NCBI GenBank assembly: GCA_002104935.1
Contig: MCGT01000048.1
Span: 1 to 64,000, forward strand
Origin: Hesseltinella vesiculosa
Lineage: Eukaryota > Mucoromycota > Mucoromycetes > Mucorales > Cunninghamellaceae
Length of the DNA stretch: 64,000 bases
Direction: 5' to 3'
Shown piece by piece: positions 31,485 through 42,312 of this stretch. A program made the translations under genes and the position numbers. A model generated the notes under the pieces. That model was not told the origin of the DNA. It saw only the letters and a list, made by a program, of their open reading frames with translations, and made no database searches. Each line of letters begins with the position of its first letter. Positions within the stretch are counted from its first letter, which is position 1.

Positions 31485-32824
31485 ATGGCTAATCCAATAA
31501 GCTACGAAATTGCTAATGCACCTATCACTGCACATGCATTCAACAAAAACAGTAAGTACAACTAAAGTGAATATTGTTTTACTCACTCTTCCTGTATAAA
31601 TTATGGTACAGAACTCATCATCTGTCCAAACTCCAATGATGCTTTGGTTTATGAGCATGGTTCATCCAACTGGACATTGGAAGCCACATTAAAAGGCGTG
31701 AGTATTAATGTTTGGGTTAAAGTATATACACGATATTAATTAATTACTTGATTGCTCTTTATTTGTAGCATGACAAAGTGATTACAAGTATTGACATTGC
31801 TCCAAACACAAACCGCATTGTAACGTGTTCGCAGGACCGAAATGCATATGTTTGGACGAAGGAAAGTGATGGCAGCTGGAAACCAGGTTTGGTATTGCTT
31901 CGAATCAATAGAAGTGCTACCTTTGTGAGATGGTCGCCAAATGAAGAGAAGTTTGCAGTTGCAAGTGGCGCGAGATGCATCGCTATCTGCTATTTCGAAG
32001 AAGATAACGATTGGTGGGCTTCGAAGCATTTGAAGAAACCCATCCGCAGCACTGTCCTTTCCTTAGACTGGCATCCTAATAACGTACTCTTGGCTGCTGG
32101 CTCTGCTGATATGAAGGCTCGTGTATTTTCCTCCTTCATCAAGGGCCTGGACAAGAAACCTTCCCCTAGTGTCTGGGGAGACAAGCTACCTTTCAATACT
32201 GTTTGCGCCGAGTTTAGTAATGGGTGCGGTGGGTGGATTCATTCTGTGGCATTTTCACCCTCTGGTGACCGATTAGCTTTTGCTGGTCATGATGCAGTCA
32301 TCAGTGTAGCAGCCCCGTCTGCTGAAGGTGTGCACGTTGTTTACTCCGTCGAACTGACCTCTCTTCCGTGCCGTTCGTTGATTTGGGCCAATGAACGTCA
32401 GATTGTTGGGGCAGGGTTTGACTGTGCACCTATCCTAATTGAGTCCTATGACGATGTTACTTGGCAAGTTTCTGGATCGCTGGATATTGGAAAAAAGAAA
32501 ACTGCAAGTACCTCATCTGTAATGGATCGGTTCAAAACTATGGATTCTCGTGGTCAATCTGATAGCCAAGATACTGTTTTGCTAACAACGCACCAAAATA
32601 CTATCAAGTAAGCCTTACAAACAATTTTGCTATGTAATCATCAGTTAATTTCTCTCTTTTTTTTTCTCTTCTTTGCCATTGTGATATCAAGTGAAATCCG
32701 TGTCTTTGCTGGCCCCCGAGACAACATTAGTCAGTTTTCTACTTGCGGTGTTGATGGAAGAGTTGCCATTTGGGATTTTGATTCGAATCAAATTACCGCC
32801 GACCTTGCCAGTCTGAAGATCTAG
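31485..32824 (+). CDS. ARPC1: ARPC1/p40 subunit of the Arp2/3 complex (WD40)
   Basis: Four exons (31485-31551, 31612-31697, 31769-32607, 32692-32824) give 374 residues. The start ISYEIANAPITAHAFN, the HDKVITSIDIAPNTNRIVT repeat, the RSATFVRWSPNEEKFAVASG block and GGWIHSVAFSPSGDRLAF are typical of ARPC1. Seven WD40 repeats form one propeller that bridges Arp2 and Arp3-side subunits and contacts nucleation-promoting factors. ARP2 lies on the same strand about 9 kb upstream. The RhoGAP gene starts 127 bp after the stop codon. Confidence 0.96.
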
Positions 32825-32951
32825 CCTCCAGGGATAATCCCGTTACTTTTCGGGAATAAATTTGGAGTTGACTATTTTCCGAATAAAAACACCTTCATCA
32901 ATTCGAATTCCTTCTTTTCCTTCTTCCAGTAATAATAGTACTAAATTGTAA

Positions 32952-34306
32952 ATGCATAAATCATCTATATTTGGCTCTCCTATCATTACTGCAATAGCCA
33001 GGTCGTCATACTTGACCGATTCAGGATTGATGATTCCCGGTATCGTAGCCAGGTGCATGCAAGAAATCAACAAAGGTGAGAAAATGCGTGCCTACATGAA
33101 TAAACAAATAGTGATTTTGGATGTGTTGCGTAGACTTGGACGTAGAAGGGTTATTTCGTCGATCAGGAGCAGCGACCGTATTAAAACAACTCCAAGAACA
33201 GTTTGATCAGGCGGACAACCCTTTCCAAGTGGTACCATCTTTGCCATTGACAGTACATTACTGGACAGGGTTGCTGAAACGATATTTACAGCTTTTACCT
33301 GAACCTCTGATACCCAGGTCATGCCAGTCTCAATTTCTAGAAGCATTCGGTTCTGGTAAAAAAAAAATACAAACTTCTATACAGAGTGGTTTAATAGATT
33401 TTGTGCGAACAGAAAATCAACTGGACCTTACATATAGAGCAATTAAATGTCTACCACTGGAACACCGGCATCTTTTGCAGTATTTACTTCAGTCAATCCA
33501 AGTGATGGTGCAACATGGAGAAGCAAACCATATGTCAGCCTCCACACTTGCCATCATCATTGCTCCAACCTGTATTCAAATGGACGCTATATCACACTTG
33601 ATGCAGTCTTCTGCCCGGATACCTCCAAAGGATAAGTATGGATCATGGCAGAAGGTAGTCCGTCGGTTCATTGGATTTTCAAATGAAAGACGACAGCGTA
33701 GAAACGCTCATTCAAGAACATCTCTATGCCCACTGTACCAGCCGCAAGATATCATGCAGCTTGAGCTGGTTAAAAGTAGTGCTAAATGGGCTGAAGTTAT
33801 GGAGTATCTTATTAGCAATGCCCACCTCTTAATCAGGCCCTTTCATCCCAAGCATTTCCAATTACCTTTGCGCCAGGTAAATGTGAAGTAGATAAGGGCC
33901 ATCCAAAGCCTCATATTCCTTGCCTTTTTTTTAGGCTTCAGGCACCCCACTACACAAGCTTTGCCAGCCAAAACAGCAGGATCTTCAAGGGTCACAAAGA
34001 AGGCATATGGCACCTGAAGCCAGGGTTGACATAGGGAATCTTCAGTTTTCCGAATCTAAGGATCTCATAAAGATTTTTCAAGATTTGCGAACGCCAAACT
34101 TATCACTGTCCCCTACTACATATCTCATACAAAAACATCCAAAAAATTATAAGCAGACTGGAGAATGTGATGAAGACGGTAAGCAGCAACATCTTTCGTC
34201 AGCAGACTGGCTACGAATGTGGAGTAAAAAATCGCTTTCAATGGAAGCAACAGTTCGATCGAATATTGCACCGTCTCAGCTCCAGTTGTTTCAGCATTCA
34301 AAGTGA
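32952..34306 (+). CDS. RhoGAP-domain protein
   Basis: Three exons (32952-33075, 33134-33876, 33935-34306) give 412 residues. The RhoGAP domain occupies residues ~6-205. It opens with IFGSPI and IPGIVARCMQEI, has the arginine finger in EGLFRRSG (Arg50), then LKRYLQLLPEPLIP and a late MSASTLAIIIAPTC segment. It would stimulate GTP hydrolysis on a Rho/Rac/Cdc42-type GTPase. The domain starts almost at the N-terminus, with no BAR, PH, SH3 or other module ahead of it, and the C-terminal ~200 residues have no recognisable domain. An upstream exon could exist but the 127-bp gap to ARPC1 leaves little room. Its target GTPase cannot be told from sequence. Confidence 0.9.
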
Positions 34307-34497
34307 ATAAAGTAAATGTTTACAGTACAGTACTTGTACAGGCGCGTACCATCTGGTTATAGTGATCATTCTCTACCCATCCCAGAAAAAGATGGGTGAT
34401 CTGGTTCTGTGATGCTTAATTACATTAGATTTTCGCTAATTGAATAAAATTTAGCCATTGGGTAATACGCACTAAACTTTTTACAATAAAGGAAGAG

Positions 34498-36088
34498 CTA
34501 TGATAATGGGCTTGGTTGCTGTTCTGCTATTGTAATATTGGGCTCTGGTGTAAGCTCGCCTGTTGGCTGGTTGAATATAACTGAGGAAAGCTGATCTTTA
34601 TGGCGTCGACAGTCTCGTTTGCACAGCGGGCATCGGCTGTTTAAAACCAGCCATTCTGACACACATGTTTTATGAAAGTGATGATAGCACCACAGGCGGC
34701 ACAAAATGTCGCTGTCCTCGTACGTGGATAAACAGATGGCGCATACTTGATCTTGCTCATTAGGAATTTCTAGTTCGTCATAGGCCAGGTCCACTGCATT
34801 TGTTTGTTCGCTTGGGGATGGTAACCACCCGAAACGAGCCAATACCTTGTCTAGGGGAGTGGTATAATCGACAGTGGGAGCGATTTTAGAAGTATTCTCA
34901 CTGTTCTGTTGCTGCTTATGTGTTTGAGGATGGTGGAGTTGTGGATGTAAACGGCGGGGGGGAGGAGGAGGAGGAGGCTTATTTGAACGGAATCGGAATA
35001 CTGGAATGCGATCTATGTCGTCCTGAGTAGCACCCCCCATATCAATGCCGTCATCTACATGGATTAAGCGCATTCCGACTAGTTGAAATAACGTGCGTAA
35101 ACGTAGAAGGGTAAGTAACAAACAGTCTAACTTAAACTTTTCCCTACCTAATACGCAAGGTAAGCAAAATATTACGGCTGTGCACAATAAAAGAGGAACG
35201 GTAATAATAATATACCCATACACGATAATAGTCAACGACAAGTAGTATATGGGCTTTGCAGTTTCTGAACAAGTGGTTGACGTAAAAAGCATATAGTTGC
35301 CAATAATAAACCAAAGAGTAGCGAATAAATCCAATGCAGATTTTGCCCTGTATCATTTTTATGTCAGATAGGTTCATGTAACTTTTGCAAACTTACCGAT
35401 CAATCCAACTTAATAAGCTGGAATGTGGCGGCGGTGAAGGGTAAATCATAGGTGTGACAGGAAGTGGGGCAATAGTATGCGATGGAGGTGTAATGTTAGG
35501 GGTATGGACGGCGTTAGAGGGTATCGATAATGGCTGCACATTATTAGATTGGAGATCAGTCATTGCAAAACTCTCCCCTCTTTCAGCATTATTGTCATGG
35601 CGTGCGGGACGTTGTTGCTGCCGTGGGCTGAGGTGTAAGTAAATTGCTAACGGAGATGATAGTACTAATCGAAGAATGTGAACAGTTAAAAATATACGGA
35701 GAGGCTTGTCGCAGTACATATCCCAGGAAAAACATAAAACTGCAACTGTTGCTATAACCTACAAAAATAAGCTGGTTCGTATCGTGTAAAGTTGTACATG
35801 CACAAATACCTGAAGTGACAATAAGGTCAAAGAGTATGCAAATAAAATTTTCGAATATCTGGAGCTTCGTCGCCATGTTAATGCGAAATGTGTGAACCAA
35901 TGCGTACGAACTCTCCTGGATGTTCTCGCTGTGCTCCTCGACAAATGGACGGCATTGGATGGTGAATTGGTAAGCACTTGAGGTAATGCTGGCCTTGCCG
36001 ATAACGATGATGACGACGAAGAAGAAGAAGAAGAAGAGGTAGAGGAAGTAGATGGCTGATGGCGATGGCTCAATAGCGTTGAAGGCAT
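34498..36088 (-). CDS. Multi-pass membrane protein with C-terminal RING-H2 finger
   Basis: Three exons (36088-35810, 35758-35397, 35347-34498) give 496 residues. A Ser-rich N-terminus is followed by about four hydrophobic segments (near residues 80-95, 105-125, 220-240 and 250-285), a Pro/His-rich linker, and a RING-H2 finger: CAIC ... C-x-H-H-x-H-x2-C ... CPLC at about residues 415-455. The layout matches membrane RING E3 ubiquitin ligases of plants and fungi, which act at endomembranes. It likely ubiquitinates membrane clients together with an E2 enzyme. The substrate is unknown. A T-tract lies just upstream (about 36136-36161). Confidence 0.85.
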
Positions 36089-36276
36089 GCCATGAACTTA
36101 ACAACAAGATGAGCTAAAAAGCGTTTTGGGTCTCCTTTTTTTTTTTTTTTTTTTTTTTTTTCCACGGATGAAGTTCCACAACCATCCGATTTGGCAGGAT
36201 TGTCGATGTATTGATGCAACAATTTAGTTTTGAGGCACTACAAGGATTCTGTGGTTTTTATTTCAGAAGCACAAAT

Positions 36277-37319
36277 TTACATAGAAATGTCCATAGCATC
36301 ACCTTCCGACACGTCCACCATATTTGCAATGGATTCCTTGAGGACTGCTGTTGTGCCTCGGGGAAACCGGTAGCTCTGCTCCTTGACACCACGTTCATTT
36401 GGTCGGCCGTAGTTCCGCAGGTAATCTGTCTTGTTCTTTTCAATCACACAGACATCGACATTTGAGCCAGAGCCGAGATCGTTGAAAATGCCAGCTTCGA
36501 TTGCATCATTGACAATCTCAATAGCTTCTTCACGCTAGAATGAATTAAAAGAAAAATATATTGGTAAGGATCTACAAACATGAACGGTCATTGCATTATT
36601 GTTTACAGTCATGTTTGGCTTCCATCGGCTTTCAAAAACGCTCATTGCGGCCAAAGAGCCAGAGCCCATAGTCACGTAGGGGAGTTTGTCTGTGCTCCCA
36701 TGAGGATATACTGTGTATAAAGCTGGACCAGTAGGGTCATAACCACCAAGGACTAAAGCGGCCCCAATATGACCTTGGTACTTGAATAACATTTGCTTAA
36801 GCATTGTCATGGATGTAACCACGCGAGATTGACGACCAGTTGATAATCTATGAAGCTCCATTTGCGAACTAATCAAATTTGTTGTAAATTCGGTATCAGC
36901 AGCTGTACCAGCGCCACAACAGTAACTGTAAAGAAGAAAATTGTTAGCACATTCAAGGCAATAGTTGCTCCTGCATCTTACATATTGGGGGCAATATAAT
37001 GGATCTTTTCACAATTCTTGTCAGCAACAATTGGCCCTTCGGTAGCACGAGTATCAGCTCCTAAACATACGCCATCCTATAGAATAACAGATGAGTATTG
37101 GAAATGTCATCTTATTAATAACTAACGTTGAATATAACACCAACAATGGTTGTCCCAGTACTCGTTGCCTTTGGAGGGCGAGTTCCTTTCGTTTCGATGG
37201 TATGGTTTCTTAAAACAAAACAATTACGTAAACAAGAAATTGCCCAAGCTTTCATTAACTTACCGGATGTAGTTTTCAAAACTGAATCCACTTCTTGGCA
37301 ACGAATGTTTAGCAGCCAT
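36277..37319 (-). CDS. PUP1: 20S proteasome subunit beta-2 (trypsin-like)
   Basis: Five exons (37319-37264, 37208-37127, 37076-36982, 36925-36607, 36534-36277) give 269 residues. The propeptide ends STG, and the mature enzyme would begin TTIVGVIFN, with Thr1 as nucleophile. Asp17 and Lys33 of the mature numbering are in place ([11 protein letters not shown] and CEKIH). [12 protein letters not shown] and the C-terminal arm are typical of beta-2/PSMB7. It provides the trypsin-like activity of the core particle. All introns are short GT..AG. SDC1 lies 500 bp further along on the same strand. Confidence 0.96.
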
Positions 37320-37819
37320 CCTTTTAAGAGTTGATAAGTGTAAAATGAAAAGAAAGAGGAAAAGATACATTTTTCCGGAAAGTACGCGTCACCAATCTTT
37401 TTACATCTTGAGTGTCCAATAAGATCAAAGCCACTCATTATGTCAAGGGGTGAGGGTATTTGGAATTGTCGCAGGCAAGGAATTCGTTTAGCGTTTTCAT
37501 CTTTCAACCTTTTGCAGACCTAACTACAGCGTGCCCGTGCTTTTACGCCAAGTGCTTGGCCAATTTTATAATGTAGTGGAGCTTGTTCAGTGGAAAGAAA
37601 GGTTGAAGTTGATTTGATGTGTCGCCAGTTGCTAATCTCGGCAAAAGCCATGCATCGCTGTTATCCTGTACCTAGTCACCACTTGCTCTATCCTCATTTT
37701 AAAATGTGAGATGGGAATTTGCTGCTTGCTTACTTTTTGGACACAGTTGCTCAGTCGTAAGTGATCAAACTACAAGCTGGGTACTCCGTTTCTGTCAAAC
37801 TCCACATGGGGAATGAATT

Positions 37820-38160
37820 TCATTGGCCGTCTATTTTTGCGACTCGTTTTTTTATTGTTTTTTGTGATCGTTCAAGGAGATATTTCCCTAAGAATTCCAA
37901 TGGATCTGTTGGTCTAGAAATACGTGTTAGAAGATATTTGAAAATTTTAACAAGATTTACCTTTCAATCACCAACAGCTTCATGCCTTCCAGAAGAACAG
38001 GAACAACAGAGTCGTCAAGATAAGCACGTGGTGCGATGCTTGCAACATGTGAATTGGTCACAGTTGTTGAATTTTCCGTTAACAAAGATGGTAGGTCATT
38101 TTCTGTTTTTTCCAAAGACTTTGTTGGTTCGATTGCAATTGGCTTGCTTGCACTTTCCAT
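37820..38160 (-). CDS. SDC1: Dpy-30/Sdc1 subunit of COMPASS histone H3K4 methyltransferase
   Basis: Two exons (38160-37961 and 37913-37820) give only 97 residues, split so that neither exon alone would be recognised. The Dpy-30 dimerisation motif spans the junction: APRAYLDDSVVPVLLEGM in exon 1, then ERPTDPLEFLGKYLLERS. This motif forms a helical dimer that holds Ash2/Bre2 in COMPASS. The N-terminal ~45 residues are Ser/Thr/Glu-rich and probably disordered. Length matches small fungal Sdc1 proteins. Confidence 0.92.
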
Positions 38161-39551
38161 TTTTCAACCGAAGACACAAAAAATGTTGTGAAAGATTACA
38201 GTAAAAGAGCTGCCTACCCACAGAGTCGGTGTTTCCAGCAAATGTGATGAGGCGCGCAGGATAAATTTTTTCGCAGCCAAAAGAAACCCAATTCACAAGC
38301 AAATAAATTTAATTGCACGCAAAGAAATTCCAGTGCACGTTTACCCTATTTCTACCCACCGCAAACCTGATCTCCACCTCACGCAAACCAGATCTCCGAC
38401 TCCCCTAAAGTTGTTTCCCACTGTTTGTTAATCTGATTTCGAAGTGCGTGAAGGCTTGGATAGTAGGAACAATTCAATTTATTTACTCTCTGAATTATGG
38501 TAATGGTAGGAGACCAACCAGGGAAAGATTGAATTGTAAAATCAATGCCACTGGAGGATTCTCCTGGATAAATGTCGCACTTACGTTCAAGGTATCATCT
38601 ATGTTGAACACAGTGCGGAGGGACAAAAAAAAAGGTTCAGTAGACAGTTTACGTTGATGACAAGGGTCTTGAACGCAGAAGATATATAGGCTTGCCCACC
38701 ATGGTTACTGGTTGACCTGTTTACTGCGGCTGGAATTCAATTCTGGTCAAGCGCAGCGTGTGCTGGGAGGGTCGCCAGCTCCAGCCGTTGCGTTTTTGGT
38801 ACATAGTGGGAAAGAATGGCAGATGATATGATTCACACCAAACTGTACTTGGAATTGGTACTTAATGGGAAATATTGACAGTTAAAATTATACGGCACTT
38901 GGATAAGACGGTGAAGAACTAGGCTTACCTAAAAAAAAGATGAGCCTTCCTTGCAAAATGGCTGGGCAGCCATGATTTGTGGTTGTTCTAGCTTGGCACC
39001 ACGTCCCATACAAAGCTTTTTTATTGTGACTTCCATCCCACTTCATCAAGTACCAGTTAAATGCAAAAGATTGGACGCTTAAATTTTTGATGAAAATGGA
39101 GGATATTTTTGGCCAGGTCGCAAGAGCGAGACCCTTTGCTTTTTACAAAAAAAGATATTACTCTATTGCAGTTTTGAATGAATGAATCAAGATTAAATTT
39201 TGCATGGGTTCAGGTTTTAATGCAATATATGGATAGTGAAAAAATCAAGTCAATCTATGAAGGTTGCCCAGTCAATTTGGTATCAAGTAGTTTTTGGGAC
39301 CTCCTTTTCCCCAGCCAAAAAAAAAAGGCAAAACGAAAAAATAACAATGTCCGACATGGTTTTCTTTTTTCAGCCAAAAACAAAGGGACCTCCACCGCCA
39401 AACTGCTCAGGCTGATCGCCCTTGGTGAGAATTGAGGACGCTTATGCTTCTTTATCCTCAAAATACATAGTCATAAGGGTATGCATCCCAACCTCTTCCA
39501 CCTACTCACTCCTGCGCAACCATCTTCCTCATCCATCATGGCCTAAGCCTT
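38161..39551. other. Gene-poor stretch with a dispersed repeat
   Basis: About 1.4 kb contain no convincing gene. The part at 38225-38345 is homologous, inverted, to 40230-40345. Small open frames such as 38448-38657 and 39178-39435 have no recognisable domain. The sequence may be decayed transposon DNA. Confidence 0.5.
38225..38345 (-). repeat. Dispersed repeat, copy 1
   Basis: On the minus strand this shows GTGCACTGGAAT, TTTGCGTGCAATTAAATTTA and AATTGGGTTTCTTTT in the same order as 40230-40345 on the plus strand. The match is diverged with small indels. The core GCGTGCAATCAAA also appears, inverted, near 23200. No terminal repeats or coding capacity were seen. Confidence 0.55.
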
Positions 39552-39685
39552 TGTAAAATCTGTTTAGAAAATAGACCTCAGTAACTCGATTAGAATCCTT
39601 TCAGGTTTATTTTCACTTCGAGAAATTCGAATGAAGAAGAAAAAGAAACCAAGGGAAAAATAAAAAAGAATTTAAGCAATTCGAC
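39552..39685. repeat. Partial LTR of the fourth family
   Basis: It starts TGTAAAATCTG and follows the first ~115 bp of the solo LTR at 14745-15068, through the GAATGAAGAAGAAAAAGAAA segment to AAGCAATTCGAC. The other ~200 bp are missing. Transposase coding sequence begins directly after it. Confidence 0.65.
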
Positions 39686-40122
39686 TTCACCATTCTTGGG
39701 GCAATTTGTGAGCCTGGCATTGCCAACCTCACCCTGCGCAAGCCAACCATTTCTACAACAACTGACAAGAAGGGTAAGAAGGTGAAGGCAAAAGCTAGCA
39801 CAAGGACGGAAGATATTTTGGCCATCATCGACTAAGTTATGATGTGCCTGGAAAATGATGGCATCCATGAGCGTTACATCATTATGGACAAAGCCACCGT
39901 CCACAACAACGACAATTTCAAGGCTGTGATCAAAAACCGTGGGTTCAAGCCAATGTTTCTACCACCCTGCAGCCCATTCCTCAACCCTATTGACGAATGT
40001 TGGGCCAAACTCAAGGCAGGTGTGCGTCGGTCCTCTTTGGATGATCAATGCTCTTTAGCCCCAAGAATCCACGATGCTGCTCTTTCCGTGACACTGAGCG
40101 ATTGCCAAGGATGGATCCGGCA
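39686..40122 (+). pseudogene. Tc1/mariner-IS630-type DDE transposase fragment
   Basis: The frame begins FTILGAICEPG right at the LTR fragment and runs to about 39833, where an in-frame TAA (39834-39836) interrupts it. It continues with RYIIMDKATVH (second catalytic Asp), FLPPCSPFLNPIDECWAKLK (the catalytic Glu region) and a short tail. The first catalytic Asp lies upstream and is missing. This is a dead DDE_3-type transposase as found in many fungal genomes. End coordinates are approximate and no terminal inverted repeats were located. Confidence 0.8.
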
Positions 40123-40229
40123 CCCTCTCTCCTTTTTTAGGAGGAGAAGCTCTAGTGCTTGCACCTCATTATTTTTTTTTATAAGAAAAATAAACGAAGG
40201 TGCTGGTTTGCGTGGCTGGAGAAAGCAGA

Positions 40230-40345
40230 TACATGTGCACTGGAAATGCTTTTGCGTGCAAATCAAGCGTGCAATCAAATTTATTTTGCCTGTGGATTGG
40301 GTTCTTTTGCCTGCTAAAAAAATTATCGTGCGCGGCAACCCACAC
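40230..40345 (+). repeat. Dispersed repeat, copy 2
   Basis: This is the partner of 38225-38345. It carries a duplicated GCGTGCAA element, then ATTTATTTTGCCTGTGGATT and a GGGTTCTTTTGCCTGC segment. It lies just after the transposase relic. The rest of the stretch to 40832 shows only pyrimidine-rich sequence and no gene. Confidence 0.55.
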
Positions 40346-40832
40346 CGTGCCGGTGTTAAGTATTCCCCCTATTCCCGCCTTTCCCCCACCCATTGCCTTT
40401 TCCCTCATTCGCTTCCTTTTCTTTTTGTTCTTTCTTTTCCCTCTTTTTCTTTTTCTGCACATATACCAAAACCACTCGCTTACAGTGTCTCGTCAAAAAT
40501 TACCCAGACAAATCACCGGTGCTGTAATTAATAGGACTGAGTTCGGTATGAATGGGTGAATCAGTGAAGACGAACAAATGGACATTCCAGGCAGTCGCGA
40601 CAAACTCAAAGAGTCAGATATGCATGTAACCATATTCCTGTTAGCGATCTTCGAGGATTTATTGGTCATTTCGTAGCATGTATTAGTGATTACTTTCTTA
40701 AATTCCTTTGTAACAATGATTGGTGGCGACAATTATTCGCCAGTTAATCTAGGCTACACTGGGTAAACGCCGAACAATCGAGATGTTCCGGTACTTCTTC
40801 TAATCTAAAGAAGGGTTTATTCCATGTTCATT

Positions 40833-42183
40833 CTAAAATCTATTCAAGACGTCCTTGCACGCTTCGTACGACACAAAGCTTACGCCAATAGCTGGTGCTA
40901 CTTTGAGATAATTTGGAAGGAGACCTTTGTATAATGAAGCAGCACCCTCCTGACGAACCATAGTTTTCAATGCATCCAATGTTCCTGAATATTTATATCC
41001 TGCATTGCCAGTGCCAATGACCTGGAAACGACGTCGAAGAACATCCAAAGGATAGGTGATCGTTTGAGCGATAGAACCAGCCAAAGCGCCGCATGCCAAT
41101 CGCTTGATAGGAGTTTCATTGTCAACGTATGATTTCAGAGTTTCGTAGCTCCAGAAACTGATAGCAACATAAGGGCTGACACCCAAGGTTGTTGGTACCA
41201 CGCCACGATATAGCCCAGATATACCACCTTCGTTACGGTAGACGTTGATCATAGTGGGAACGATGCCAGATAACTTTTGTACCGAATGATTCGAATTTGC
41301 GGTGTGATTCATGCGTAGTGAAGCTGACTGGATCGCTAGTCTCGTTTTTACCATGTCGAGTGGATAAGTGCAAACAACGGAGACGATCCCTGCTAAGGCA
41401 CCAGATATCAAGCGCGCCGAAGCTTCCAGTTCGTCGTTGCTATCTTTTAAAAATAGCTGCTTAAAATATTCATAAGATGCAAATTGCGATGCACTGTACG
41501 GAATAATTCGAATGACGTTTGTTCCATTGCCAGCCATAAGGCCCTTGAAACCTTCATCTACCCAGATTTTTTTAAGAGTTGGCCAGATCCCACGATAGGA
41601 CGGGGAATCAGGGCCTTGAATCTAAAAATGGGAAATCAGCGAAAAATTTGTATTGAAGCACGTTTTTGCACCTGAAATAAGATTTTGATGCGCTCCATAG
41701 GATTGACAACCTAATCATAAAAAAAGAGTGTACCTTAGTGAACTCATAGCTTACAGCTGCTTTTCTCATACAGTTCTAGAAATTGCGCCTGCCACCCCGC
41801 CTGCAATCAAATGTTTAGTGGTTTCTGATAATTTCACCCATGGTTGGGCTGGGCAAAAAGCTTCAGCGATAAACCTAATGGAGTCAATTTGTTCTATAGA
41901 CATCATCGGATGCTCAAATAACTTGTTGAAATCATTATATGATAGTTTTGGCTCGCTTAACATGGCGGTTCGAATTTGATTCAAGCAAGCCTATTTAAAG
42001 CAGAAAAAAGTATAAAAGTTAGGCTGGCTTTTTTCTAGGAACAGAAATAACTACCTCATTAGCATTTGTGCAGTGTTCAACAACGTATAGCATATCTTTT
42101 GTTTCTATAAATCCATCCTTATCGTGATCAAGCAGAGTAAATAATTGATCGATGCTCCATTTTTTTGAGCTAGTTTCAATCAT
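40833..42183 (-). CDS. Mitochondrial carrier family protein with an N-terminal EF-hand
   Basis: Four exons (42183-42055, 41990-41772, 41710-41672, 41621-40833) give 391 residues. An EF-hand loop DHDKDGFIETKD lies near residues 22-33, with Asp rather than Glu at position 12. Three mitochondrial carrier repeats follow, each with a Px(D/E)xx(K/R) signature: NPMERIK, YPLDMVK and YPLDVLRRR. The carrier part resembles yeast YPR011c (an APS/PAPS transporter) as well as SLC25A24/Sal1-type ATP-Mg/Pi carriers, which have several EF-hands. The substrate is therefore uncertain. Open sequence upstream of 42183 lacks an ATG. The gene is divergent from APC1, 129 bp between start codons. Confidence 0.87.
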
Positions 42184-42312
42184 TGTAACTGCCAGAAGCC
42201 AGGAGACAGGGTCAACCAAGAAAAAGAGAAATACGGAAAGCGTCTGGGTTTTGTAGTTTTTTTTTTTTTTTTTTTTGTTTCATTATCTTCACACAGCTGA
42301 AAAAAAAAAATC

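Noticed and set aside
37115..37507. A 130-codon minus-strand frame over proteasome beta-2 exons 1 and 2
   Set aside because: It crosses the splice sites of the proteasome gene in a different frame and has no domain.
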